Of a stretch of 6,909 nucleotides of DNA, positions 1 to 6,148 are shown one piece after another (within the stretch, counting starts at the first letter, position 1; every line of letters starts with the position of its first letter). The position numbers and the translations under genes are program-made. A model generated the notes under the pieces. The model was given only the letters and a program-made list of their open reading frames with translations, searched no databases and had not been told where the DNA came from. Origin of the DNA: Acidobacteriaceae bacterium (GTDB taxonomy: Bacteria; Acidobacteriota; Terriglobia; Terriglobales; Acidobacteriaceae); NCBI GenBank assembly GCA_030044455.1, contig JASHVU010000744.1, positions 1-6,909 of the forward strand. Reading direction: 5' to 3'.

Positions 1-1355
1 TTGCCGAAACGCAGCAAGTGCTCCTGCTCAACGATCTGCGCAGTCGCATCCGCGTGCAGACTGACGGAAAACTCCAAACCGGCCGCGACGTAGTGATTGC
101 CGCGCTGCTCGGCGCCGAAGAATTCGGCTTTGCCACAATGCCCCTCATTTCAATGGGCTGCATCATGATGCGCAAGTGCCACTTGAATACTTGCGCGGTG
201 GGTATCGCCACTCAGGACCCGGTTCTTCGTGCCCGCTTTACCGGTACCCCCGAGCATGTCATCAACTTCTTCTTCTTCATCGCCGAGCAGATGCGCCAGC
301 ACATGGCCAAGCTGGGCTTCCGCAGCATCGACGAAATGGTGGGCCGCGTCGACCGCATCGACGCTTCCATCGCCGACGCGCATTGGAAGGCCAAGGGCAT
401 CGATCTCACCCAGATTCTCTACGCGCCCACCCTGCCCTCGCGCGTCGCACGCCGCCGTACCCAGCCGCAGGATCACGGCCTCAACCAGGCTCTCGATCAC
501 ATCCTCATTGAGAAGGCAGCACCAGCCCTGGAGACGCAAGAGCCTGTGAAGGCCAGCTTCGCCATCCGCAATGTGCACCGCACCGTTGGCGCCATGCTGG
601 GCGGCCAGATCGCCCGCCGCTACGGATCAGATGGATTGCCCGATGGCACCATCCACTTCAAGTTCCGCGGATCGGCCGGCCAGAGCTTTGGCGCCTTCGT
701 ACCCAACGGCGTCACCCTCGAACTCGAGGGCGACACCAACGACTATCTGGGTAAGGGACTCTCCGGCGGACGCATCATCGCCTATCCACCCAAGACCTCC
801 AGCTTCCTGCCCGAAGAAAGCATCCTGGTTGGCAACGTGGTGCTCTATGGCGCTACCAGCGGCGAAGTATTTCTCAACGGCATCGCCGGCGAACGCTTCG
901 CTGTGCGCAACTCCGGCGCAACCGCCGTGGTCGAAGGCGTAGGCGATCACGGATGCGAGTACATGACCAATGGACTGGTCATCGTCCTCGGCTCAACCGG
1001 CCGCAACTTCGCAGCCGGCATGAGCGGCGGCATCGCCTATGTCTACGACGACCAGGGCGACTTTGCCTCGCGCCGCTGCAACAAGGCCAGCGTTGATCTT
1101 GAACCGCTGACCTCGTCGGAAGATATAGAAAGAATTCGCGGCCTGCTTGAGCACCATCGCGACCTGACCGGCAGCCCCCGCGCCGCCTGGGTCCTCGAGC
1201 ACTGGGCCGATGCCCAACCCCGGTTCATCAAGGTCTTCCCGCATGAGTACAAGCGCGTTCTGGGAGTAGCGCGCGCCGCATCGACTGAAGCGGCACATCA
1301 TAACCCCGCTGCGGCGCCCCACGTGGCAGTCACCGCGGAGGTGCAGCATGGGTAA
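1..1355 (+). CDS. gltB: Glutamate synthase large subunit, C-terminal part (5' truncated)
   Basis: This is the carboxy-terminal part of the GOGAT alpha subunit, which converts 2-oxoglutarate and glutamine-derived ammonia to two glutamates in the cytoplasm. The reading frame is open from the left edge (first full codon at base 3), so the amidotransferase domain and most of the FMN domain lie outside the window. The stretch around 27-150 ([29 protein letters not shown]) is the end of the FMN-binding synthase domain. The three 3Fe-4S cysteines are at 159-161, 177-179 and 192-194 ([13 protein letters not shown]). From about 590 to 1130 follows the glycine-repeat GXGXG beta-helix domain ([37 protein letters not shown]). 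The protein ends in an alanine-rich tail. The stop codon at 1353-1355 overlaps the gltD start, indicating translational coupling. The usual CPVGVATQ reads CAVGIATQ here, a mild variation. The identification is very secure. Confidence 0.97.
   Translation, partial: AETQQVLLLNDLRSRIRVQTDGKLQTGRDVVIAALLGAEEFGFATMPLISMGCIMMRKCHLNTCAVGIATQDPVLRARFTGTPEHVINFFFFIAEQMRQHMAKLGFRSIDEMVGRVDRIDASIADAHWKAKGIDLTQILYAPTLPSRVARRRTQPQDHGLNQALDHILIEKAAPALETQEPVKASFAIRNVHRTVGAMLGGQIARRYGSDGLPDGTIHFKFRGSAGQSFGAFVPNGVTLELEGDTNDYLGKGLSGGRIIAYPPKTSSFLPEESILVGNVVLYGATSGEVFLNGIAGERFAVRNSGATAVVEGVGDHGCEYMTNGLVIVLGSTGRNFAAGMSGGIAYVYDDQGDFASRRCNKASVDLEPLTSSEDIERIRGLLEHHRDLTGSPRAAWVLEHWADAQPRFIKVFPHEYKRVLGVARAASTEAAHHNPAAAPHVAVTAEVQHG
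1337..1343 (+). promoter_or_regulatory. Shine-Dalgarno site of gltD inside gltB
   Basis: GGAGGTG lies four bases before the gltD ATG and within the last codons of gltB. It fixes the gltD start and supports coupled translation of the two GOGAT subunits. Confidence 0.8.
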
Positions 1356-2817
1356 GGTCACAGGATTCCTCGAACTCCAGCGCGAACAACCCTCACGGCG
1401 CCATCCCGGCGAGCGCATCAAGGACTGGTTCGAAATCTACGAGCCCTTCCCTGAAGAGAAACAGCGCGAACAGGGCGCACGTTGCATGGACTGCGGCGTT
1501 CCCTTCTGTCACACCGGCTGCCCGGTCAACAACATCATTCCCGACTGGAACGACCTGGTCTACAACAGCCGCTGGGAAGCAGCCATTCGCCGTCTGCACT
1601 CGACCAACAACTTCCCTGAGTTCACCGGCCGCATCTGCCCCGCTCCGTGCGAGGCAGCGTGCGTACTCGGCATCAACCAGCCGCCTGTCTCCATCAAGCT
1701 CATTGAGCGTTCCATTGTTGATCGTGCCTGGGACGAGGGTTGGATTCATCCCGAACCACCCGAGCAGGCCACCGGCAAGCTCGTCGCTGTGGTCGGCAGC
1801 GGCCCCTCCGGTCTCGCCGCCGCGCAGCAGCTTCGCCGCGCCGGCCACTCCGTCACGGTATTCGAAAAGAACGACCGCATCGGCGGCCTTCTTCGCTACG
1901 GCATTCCCAACTTCAAGCTTGAGAAGCACGTCCTCGATCGCCGCCTTGCGCAAATGGAGGCCGAAGGCGTCAACTTTCAAACCAACGCCCACGTCGGCGG
2001 CAATGTCTCCGTAGATTCGCTCCGCGAAAACTACGACGCCATTCTGCTCTGCGGAGGCTCAGAGCAACCCCGCGACCTGCCCATTCCCGGCCGCGAGCTC
2101 AATGGCATCCACTTTGCCATGGAGTTTCTGCCTCAGCAGAACCGCCGCAACGAAGGCGACACCGAAGAGGCGCTGCTCGCCAGCATGCGCGCCGCGGCTC
2201 CCATTCTTGCTACCGGAAAGCGCGTCATCATCATCGGCGGCGGCGATACCGGCGCAGACTGCCTCGGCACCAGCCATCGTCAGGGCGCAATGAGCGTGCA
2301 TCAGTTTGAGATCATGCCCAGGCCTCCGGCCGAACGCGCCCCCAACACCCCTTGGCCGCTGTGGCCTCTGCAACTCCGCACCGAAAGCTCGCACGAAGAG
2401 GGCGGCATCCGCGACTGGAGCATTAACACCACCAAGTTCACCGGCGACGAAAACGGCAACGTGAAACAGCTTCACTGCGTCCGCGTCGGTGCGCCGCCCA
2501 AATTTGAAGCCATCGCCGGCACCGACTTCATTCTCGATGCCGATCTGGTGTTGTTGGCGATGGGCTTCCTTGGGCCGGTGCGCAAAGGCATGATCGAGCA
2601 GTTCGGCCTCAATCTCGACACCCGCGGCAATGTTGCCACCAACAACTACATGAGCTCGGTTGAAGGCATATTCGCCGCCGGCGATATGCGGCGCGGCCAG
2701 TCGCTCGTAGTTTGGGCCATCAGCGAGGGCCGCAAAGCCGCAGCCGCCGTCGATTCCTACCTGAAAACGAAAGACGCCGAACTGACTTCAGCCCACGCCG
2801 CATCGTCCGCACCCTAA
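1348..2817 (+). CDS. gltD: Glutamate synthase [NADPH] small subunit
   Basis: This is the GOGAT beta subunit. It takes electrons from NADPH through FAD and passes them via iron-sulfur clusters to the large subunit. The 489 residues match the usual family length of roughly 470-490. Near the N-terminus are the 4Fe-4S cysteines C46, C49, C54 and C58 ([13 protein letters not shown]) and C97, C101 and C105 (CPAPCEAAC). The FAD Rossmann motif GSGPSG is at 150-155, followed by an acidic strand end (VTVFEK). The NADPH-binding motif GGGDTG is at 297-302. The C-terminal FAD contact is FAAGD at 442-446, followed by the usual [18 protein letters not shown]. The ATG at 1348 lies inside the end of gltB (8-bp overlap) and is preceded by GGAGGTG at 1337-1343, so the start is well supported. 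No obvious intrinsic terminator directly follows the stop. Confidence 0.98.
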   Translation: MGKVTGFLELQREQPSRRHPGERIKDWFEIYEPFPEEKQREQGARCMDCGVPFCHTGCPVNNIIPDWNDLVYNSRWEAAIRRLHSTNNFPEFTGRICPAPCEAACVLGINQPPVSIKLIERSIVDRAWDEGWIHPEPPEQATGKLVAVVGSGPSGLAAAQQLRRAGHSVTVFEKNDRIGGLLRYGIPNFKLEKHVLDRRLAQMEAEGVNFQTNAHVGGNVSVDSLRENYDAILLCGGSEQPRDLPIPGRELNGIHFAMEFLPQQNRRNEGDTEEALLASMRAAAPILATGKRVIIIGGGDTGADCLGTSHRQGAMSVHQFEIMPRPPAERAPNTPWPLWPLQLRTESSHEEGGIRDWSINTTKFTGDENGNVKQLHCVRVGAPPKFEAIAGTDFILDADLVLLAMGFLGPVRKGMIEQFGLNLDTRGNVATNNYMSSVEGIFAAGDMRRGQSLVVWAISEGRKAAAAVDSYLKTKDAELTSAHAASSAP

Positions 2818-2877
2818 CAATGAGCGCCTTCAGCCTTTCACTCGAGCCCGCTTTTCTCACCAGCCACGAAAACCCGT

Positions 2878-2968
2878 AGCGCCGGGCTCCCCGGGGCCCC
2901 CAACGAATGATTTGTATTCGTTGGGGTGGTAACCCGGTTGTCCCTGCGGACCTCCAGGCCCGCAGGCG
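2878..2968. repeat. Cluster of inverted repeats downstream of gltD (REP-like)
   Basis: Three perfect stems sit within about 90 bases. The central one is CCCCAACGAAT (2898-2908) with ATTCGTTGGGG (2916-2926), an 11-bp stem with a 7-base loop. Upstream is CCGGG (2882-2886) with CCCGG (2890-2894). Downstream is CCTGCGG (2943-2949) with CCGCAGG (2960-2966). Between the last two lies the near-palindrome AACCCGGTT (2931-2939). The central hairpin could slow or end gltBD transcription, but no T-run follows it on either strand, so a classical intrinsic terminator is unlikely. The compact palindromic layout in an intergenic region resembles REP/RAYT-type extragenic repeats. No second copy is present in this window, so the repeat status is inferred. 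Confidence 0.55.
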
Positions 2969-3283
2969 TCATTCAAAGCACCGAATTCCCGATACGCGCA
3001 CGCCTGTGAGAAATGTGGACTAGGTCTGGCATGATCGTCTCGGCACGTAGCAAAACTCGTGTAGGCCGTGAGATCGCCCGCGCAAACGACGAAACAATAG
3101 GCACTCGGACATGCAACGCTCATCTCCTCGATTCTTACCTGACATCTTTCCGATACCTTTCCCTCTGTCGTTCACAACCAAGCCCTTTGAACGCAACAAC
3201 ACCGCGCGGTTCGACGCCAACTCCTCGTAGCCGGCTCCGGCATGTTGTCTCACATCTTCGCTGCAGCATCTAAACCTTCCACT
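2969..3283. other. Intergenic stretch with no recognised gene
   Basis: Open frames occur on both strands, but their translations show no family resemblance, have mixed codon use and lack convincing ribosome-binding sites. I see no tRNA-like fold, no direct repeats and no mobile-element ends here. It may be decayed or spacer DNA between gltBD and the epimerase leader. Confidence 0.5.
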
Positions 3284-3309
3284 TTTGTTCGAGACAAATT
3301 GCAGATAAT
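3284..3309 (+). promoter_or_regulatory. Possible promoter/operator for the epimerase leader
   Basis: GATAAT (3304-3309) matches the -10 consensus at five of six positions. Upstream is a TTTGT/ACAAA inverted repeat (3284-3288 and 3294-3298, 5-base spacer), which could be an operator half-site pair. The best -35 candidates (TTTTGT at 3283-3288, TTGTTC at 3285-3290) are spaced only 15 or 13 bases from the -10, so the promoter call is weak. If real, it would give a leader of about 410 bases before the epimerase start. Confidence 0.25.
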
Positions 3310-3362
3310 TTTCCCCTCCTGCGCTACATTCAAACCAGGACCGAGAATCCTCCTGAAAAACG

Positions 3363-3389
3363 GCGGCTCGGGATCGTTAACCGAACCGC
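3363..3389 (+). other. Imperfect hairpin in the epimerase upstream region
   Basis: GCGGCTCGG (3363-3371) faces CCGAACCGC (3381-3389), a 9-bp stem with a single C/A mismatch and a 9-base loop. It lies 21 bases upstream of a stronger hairpin. In GC-rich DNA such a stem can arise by chance. Confidence 0.35.
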
Positions 3390-3410
3390 GCCCGCGCCCC
3401 GGGCCGCATT

Positions 3411-3445
3411 CGTTTCGATGCCGCCTTTGGCGTCGAAACGCAGGC
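3411..3445 (+). other. Strong hairpin with a competing alternative fold
   Basis: CGTTTCGA (3411-3418) pairs perfectly with TCGAAACG (3433-3440). Inside it CGCC (3422-3425) pairs with GGCG (3429-3432) around a TTT loop, giving 12 bp with one 3-base bulge. A mutually exclusive fold also exists: GCGT (3430-3433) with ACGC (3438-3441) around CGAA, extended by GCCT (3423-3426) with AGGC (3442-3445). A T-rich stretch (3457-3465) follows. This is a candidate cis-regulatory RNA element or attenuator; it matches no riboswitch class I recognise. Confidence 0.4.
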
Positions 3446-3495
3446 AAGCTCCGAGGTTTTATTTTCAATGAGTTGCATCTAGGGAGGCGCATAAA

Positions 3496-3543
3496 ATGGC
3501 CCGTAACCATTTTCTTTTCAAATACTTGGACGCAACCCGTTGA
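3496..3543 (+). CDS. Possible 15-residue leader peptide
   Basis: A short ORF encodes MARNHFLFKYLDATR and ends in TGA. Its ATG is preceded by AGGGAGG (3481-3487) with an ideal 8-base spacing, one of the best ribosome-binding sites in the window. It lies just after the hairpin region and 183 bases upstream of the epimerase start, on the same strand. The sequence gives no known function. It may be a translated leader peptide, a small protein, or the stub of a lost gene; several stop codons follow in the same frame. No run of one amino acid points to classical amino-acid attenuation. Confidence 0.35.
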   Translation: MARNHFLFKYLDATR

Positions 3544-3581
3544 TTGTAATGCGCTTAGCGTAAAGCTTTTCCACGAACCGC

Positions 3582-3707
3582 ATGAGAACAATCAAGTTAT
3601 TTTCAGGGAATAATAGGGGGGATACCCATGCCCTGCCGTACAGGCTCAAGGCCGCGCTGGCCGCGCCGAACCACCTGCCGCGTGTTAGCATTCTTTGGCG
3701 CACCTAG
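3582..3707 (+). CDS. Possible 41-residue small protein upstream of the epimerase
   Basis: The frame opens at ATG 3582, which lacks a clear ribosome-binding site, and ends in TAG at 3705-3707, leaving 19 bases before the epimerase TTG. Its 3' half (from about 3630, ALPYRLKAALAAPNHLPRVS) is rich in C or G at third positions. The epimerase frame over the same bases is not. This suggests that the frame at 3630-3704 is, or once was, coding and that 3628 is not the epimerase start. It has no recognisable domain and could be a gene remnant. Confidence 0.25.
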   Translation: MRTIKLFSGNNRGDTHALPYRLKAALAAPNHLPRVSILWRT

Positions 3708-3714
3708 ACTCGCT

Positions 3715-3718
3715 GGAG
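3715..3718 (+). promoter_or_regulatory. Shine-Dalgarno site supporting the TTG 3727 start
   Basis: GGAG lies 8 bases before TTG 3727, at which a signal peptide begins. The competing G-run at 3616-3621 before ATG 3628 is less like the AGGAGG consensus. Confidence 0.5.
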
Positions 3719-3726
3719 ATGCAGCA

Positions 3727-5079
3727 TTGAAAAGCACACGCCTGGCGCTTCTGTCCCTGCTTTTGTGCGCGGCATTCGGAGCGACCCAAAAGATTTCAAC
3801 TCAGCAAACCATGAGCACCGAAGTCCAGCCGACTCCCGCAACCTACCTGAAACTCGCCGCTGAAGTCGACGGCGCACTCCACAATGACGACCTCAATCTC
3901 TGGTTTCCACGCTCCATTGACCATGAACACGGCGGCTTCCACTCCCATTTCACCCGTGACTGGCAGTGGGCGCCCAGCGACGGCAAGTTCTCGGTCTTTC
4001 AGGGCCGCATGACCTGGGTCGCTTCGCAAGTAGTGCTGCGCGATCCTGACAAAAAAGTTGAGTTCCTGCCCTATGTCCGGCAGGGGCTCGACTTCCTTCA
4101 GAATGGGATGTGGGACAAACAGGATGGCGGCTTTTTCTGGGGCCTCGACGACGAGGGTAAAATCACTCCGCAGTTCGGTGACGGCAAGCAGCTTTACGGA
4201 ATCGATTTCTGCATCTACGGTGCAGCCGCGGCCTACCAGGCAACCGGCGACCCGCGCGCACTCGAGCTCGCAAAGAATGGCTTCTACTGGCTCGACCAGC
4301 ATGCCCACGACAGCGTCAACGGCGGCTACTTTGAAACCCTCACGCGCCAAGGCCAACCCGTCCTGCCGAATGCGCCGCCCGGCCAGATTGAAGAGGGGCC
4401 CATCGGCCCGGTCGGCTTCAAGTCGATGAACGCGCACATTCATTTGCTTGAGGCGCTCACCGAGCTCTACCGCGTGTGGCCCGATGCAACTCTTCGCGCT
4501 CGCCTCGAAGAGATTCTCTCCGTCGTGCGCGATAAAATCTGCGTCGAGCCGGGCGTCATGAATCTTTACTTCACAAACGACTGGCACGCGATTCCCGGTC
4601 CCGACTCCTACGGGCATGACGTGGAGACGGCCTACCTGATGCTCGAAACCGATGAGCTTCTCCACACCCATGCAAGCGAGAAGACCGAGCGCATGGCTAA
4701 GATGCTGGTCGATCACGCCCTCGCCTACGGCTGGGACAAAACCAATGGAGGCTTCTTCGAAAATGGGCCGACCTTTGGACCGGCTGTAGATACAAGGAAA
4801 GAATGGTGGGTGCAGTGCGAAGGCCTCAACGCGCTTCTGCTGATGCACCAGCGATACGGAAAACAAAATCCGATTTATTTTGAGCGTTTCCTCGAGCAGT
4901 GGGCCTTCATCAAGAACCACACGATCGACTCTCAATTTCACGGCACCGTCAATATGACGACCGCCGATGGTAAGCCTTTGACCGAGGACAAGGGAAGCAT
5001 CTGGAAAGCCGGCTATCACGATGGACGTGCCTTTTGGAACGTGAGCGCACGGCTACGCGAATTGGCGCAGAATCCCTAA
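3727..5079 (+). CDS. Secreted AGE-family sugar epimerase/isomerase (N-acylglucosamine or cellobiose 2-epimerase type)
   Basis: This 450-residue preprotein belongs to the (alpha/alpha)6-barrel AGE superfamily, which epimerises or isomerises sugars at C2 by proton transfer through histidines. Family motifs appear in order: NAHIHLLEALTELYRVW (235-251), GHDVETAYLM with H297 and E300, WWVQCEG (360-366) and YHDGR with H431. The H297/E300/H431 pattern corresponds to the catalytic set described for cellobiose 2-epimerases. Aromatic DGGFFW-type repeats are typical of the barrel. I chose TTG 3727 because GGAG (3715-3718) lies 8 bases upstream and the frame then opens with a Sec-type signal peptide: basic KSTR, a hydrophobic LALLSLLLCAAFGA, and probable cleavage near residues 18-21. 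Alternatives are ATG 3628, with a G-run upstream but an arginine-rich extension and poor codon use, and ATG 3811, with no ribosome-binding site and no signal peptide. LLLC is a poor lipobox. The exact substrate (cellobiose-like disaccharide, mannose or N-acylglucosamine) cannot be read from the sequence. Confidence 0.88.
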   Translation: MKSTRLALLSLLLCAAFGATQKISTQQTMSTEVQPTPATYLKLAAEVDGALHNDDLNLWFPRSIDHEHGGFHSHFTRDWQWAPSDGKFSVFQGRMTWVASQVVLRDPDKKVEFLPYVRQGLDFLQNGMWDKQDGGFFWGLDDEGKITPQFGDGKQLYGIDFCIYGAAAAYQATGDPRALELAKNGFYWLDQHAHDSVNGGYFETLTRQGQPVLPNAPPGQIEEGPIGPVGFKSMNAHIHLLEALTELYRVWPDATLRARLEEILSVVRDKICVEPGVMNLYFTNDWHAIPGPDSYGHDVETAYLMLETDELLHTHASEKTERMAKMLVDHALAYGWDKTNGGFFENGPTFGPAVDTRKEWWVQCEGLNALLLMHQRYGKQNPIYFERFLEQWAFIKNHTIDSQFHGTVNMTTADGKPLTEDKGSIWKAGYHDGRAFWNVSARLRELAQNP

Positions 5080-5098
5080 ATGTTCATTTCATGCTAAT

Positions 5099-5112
5099 GT
5101 GATCATTATCAC
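5099..5112. promoter_or_regulatory. Palindromic operator-like site
   Basis: GTGATCATTATCAC is a perfect 5+5 inverted repeat with a 4-base spacer, and it is flanked on both sides by TAAT. It lies 170 bases before the DeoR-type gene, in AT-rich noncoding DNA. It could bind the neighbouring regulator (autoregulation) or another dimeric protein. No copy is seen upstream of the epimerase, so any link to that gene is unsupported. Confidence 0.4.
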
Positions 5113-5267
5113 TAATGCGCTATCGAACCCTTAAAACATACGTCCAATGAACTGAAGTGCTCCCTATTTCCGCGCAAATCATGCCGATCTGATCATAGCC
5201 ATGAGCCTTTTAAGTGGAAATCTTGATACTGGCGGCATAAATTGTTCGGGTCTCTGAAATCGCGGAG

Positions 5268-5273
5268 TAGAAT
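5268..5273 (+). promoter_or_regulatory. Possible -10 box of the DeoR-type gene
   Basis: TAGAAT differs from TATAAT at one position and ends 9 bases before the ATG at 5283. Transcription would then start within a few bases of the start codon, giving a leaderless or nearly leaderless mRNA. The -35 is poor: the best candidate, TTGTTC at 5242-5247, is 20 bases away. Confidence 0.3.
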
Positions 5274-5282
5274 TGCCGTGTT

Positions 5283-6068
5283 ATGTCGGAATCGATCAAT
5301 CGCCGATCAGAAGAAATCGTCAAGCACCTTTTGAAGTCAGGAACCGCCACCATTGAAGATTTGCTGGCAGTCGCCGGTTCTTCAGCTCCAAGCATCCGGC
5401 GTGATCTTGCGCGGCTTGAGAATCGCGGGTTGATTCGCCGCACCCATGGCGGCGCCGAACTCGCCGAGCCGCTGCTCTATGAACCCTATCGGTATGACAG
5501 CTCGTTTATTGCCCGCGAGCAGCGCCACGCCGCTGAAAAGCGCCGCATCGGTTTGGCCGCCGCAGAAATGGTTCTGGAGGGCGAGACAGTCGGCCTTTCT
5601 GCCGGTACCACCACCACCCACATCGGCCGAAGCCTTCGTCACCGCGAAAAGATCCAGGTGATTACCAACGCTCTCAATATTGGCATGGAGCTTTGCAATC
5701 GTACTTCAATTCGCACATTTCTCACCGGCGGTGCCATGCCCTGGGCGTGGTCGTTTGCACTTTCAGGCAATGCTGCGTTGAATTTTCTCGACAGCGTTTA
5801 TATGGATAAAGTTTTCTTGAGCGTGACTGGTCTCGACGCCGAACGTGGCGCCACATCCCTCGAGTCTGACGAAGCGCTCGTCTATCGCAAGATGTTAAAG
5901 CAGACCAAGCAGGTGATCGTAGTTGCCGATTCCAGCAAGATTGGTAAGGTGAGCCCCGCAATTATTTGCGCCATCAACGAGATTCACGTTCTCATCACCG
6001 ACACCAACGCCACTGTCGATGCCACTGCGCCATTTGAGCGCCAGGGAACGCGAGTCATCAGGGTCTGA
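5283..6068 (+). CDS. DeoR/GlpR-family transcriptional regulator
   Basis: This 261-residue protein has the two-domain layout and length of DeoR-family repressors, which bind operators and release them on binding a phosphorylated sugar. The N-terminal winged helix-turn-helix spans about 7-58 and carries the family signature SIRRDLARLENRGLIRRTHG (37-56). The DeoR sensor domain spans about 80-245, with the phosphosugar-binding loop SAGTTTT (106-112), VITNALNIG, FLTGG and ADSSKIG (215-221), where K219 is the conserved lysine. ATG 5283 is the only usable start because an in-frame TAG lies at 5268-5270. The nearest ribosome-binding-like GGAG (5264-5267) is 15 bases away, unusually far. The regulator follows the epimerase gene on the same strand, so sugar-linked control of that gene is plausible but unproven. 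The effector cannot be named. Confidence 0.94.
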   Translation: MSESINRRSEEIVKHLLKSGTATIEDLLAVAGSSAPSIRRDLARLENRGLIRRTHGGAELAEPLLYEPYRYDSSFIAREQRHAAEKRRIGLAAAEMVLEGETVGLSAGTTTTHIGRSLRHREKIQVITNALNIGMELCNRTSIRTFLTGGAMPWAWSFALSGNAALNFLDSVYMDKVFLSVTGLDAERGATSLESDEALVYRKMLKQTKQVIVVADSSKIGKVSPAIICAINEIHVLITDTNATVDATAPFERQGTRVIRV

Positions 6069-6085
6069 TCGATTGCCGCCGGTTT

Positions 6086-6104
6086 AACGCGAGACGCGTT
6101 TTAT
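6086..6104 (+). terminator. Weak terminator candidate after the DeoR-type gene
   Basis: AACGCG (6086-6091) and CGCGTT (6095-6100) form a 6-bp stem with a 3-base loop. The last two T's of the stem run into TTAT, giving a short T stretch. The element lies 17 bases after the stop codon, in the gap between convergent genes, which is the expected place. The stem and T-run are both short, so efficiency may be low. Confidence 0.4.
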
Positions 6105-6148
6105 GCAGTTTCAGTGCGGCTCGCAGCGATATTCCTGCACTCAGTAGT

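Larger units (their letters stand above)
5080..5282 (+). promoter_or_regulatory. AT-richer intergenic region upstream of the DeoR gene
   Basis: The gap between the epimerase and the deoR-type gene is noticeably richer in A and T than its neighbours, as expected for a promoter region. It contains an operator-like palindrome (5099-5112), a second TGATCAT (5190-5196, first copy at 5100-5106), two GAAATC direct repeats (5217-5222 and 5256-5261) and a TAGAAT -10-like box (5268-5273). No clear terminator for the epimerase gene is seen. Confidence 0.45.

Noticed and set aside
2898..2926. Intrinsic terminator for gltBD
   Set aside because: The 11-bp stem is strong, but no T-run follows on either strand, so it is listed as part of a palindrome cluster instead.
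2857..3123. Minus-strand ORF of 88 codons with a collagen-like glycine-rich C-terminus
   Set aside because: The Gly-Pro pattern comes from translating the GC-rich palindrome cluster. The N-terminal half resembles nothing and there is no convincing ribosome-binding site.
3013..3273. Plus-strand ORF of 86 codons in the gltD-epimerase gap
   Set aside because: Low-complexity Ser/Thr/Arg-rich translation, no ribosome-binding site, no codon bias like its neighbours and no family resemblance.
3250..3591. Minus-strand ORF of 113 codons
   Set aside because: It runs across the hairpin region, has mixed codon use and an unrecognisable translation; treated as a chance frame.
3628..3726. N-terminal extension of the epimerase from ATG 3628, possibly a Tat signal (PRRTTCR)
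   Set aside because: The twin arginines lack the rest of the Tat consensus, codon use in this frame is poor, and TTG 3727 has both a ribosome-binding site and a normal Sec signal peptide.
3796..5019. Long minus-strand ORF (407 codons) opposite the epimerase
   Set aside because: It lies antisense within a gene with clear AGE-family motifs. Long antisense frames are common in high-GC genes, and its translation shows no recognisable domain.
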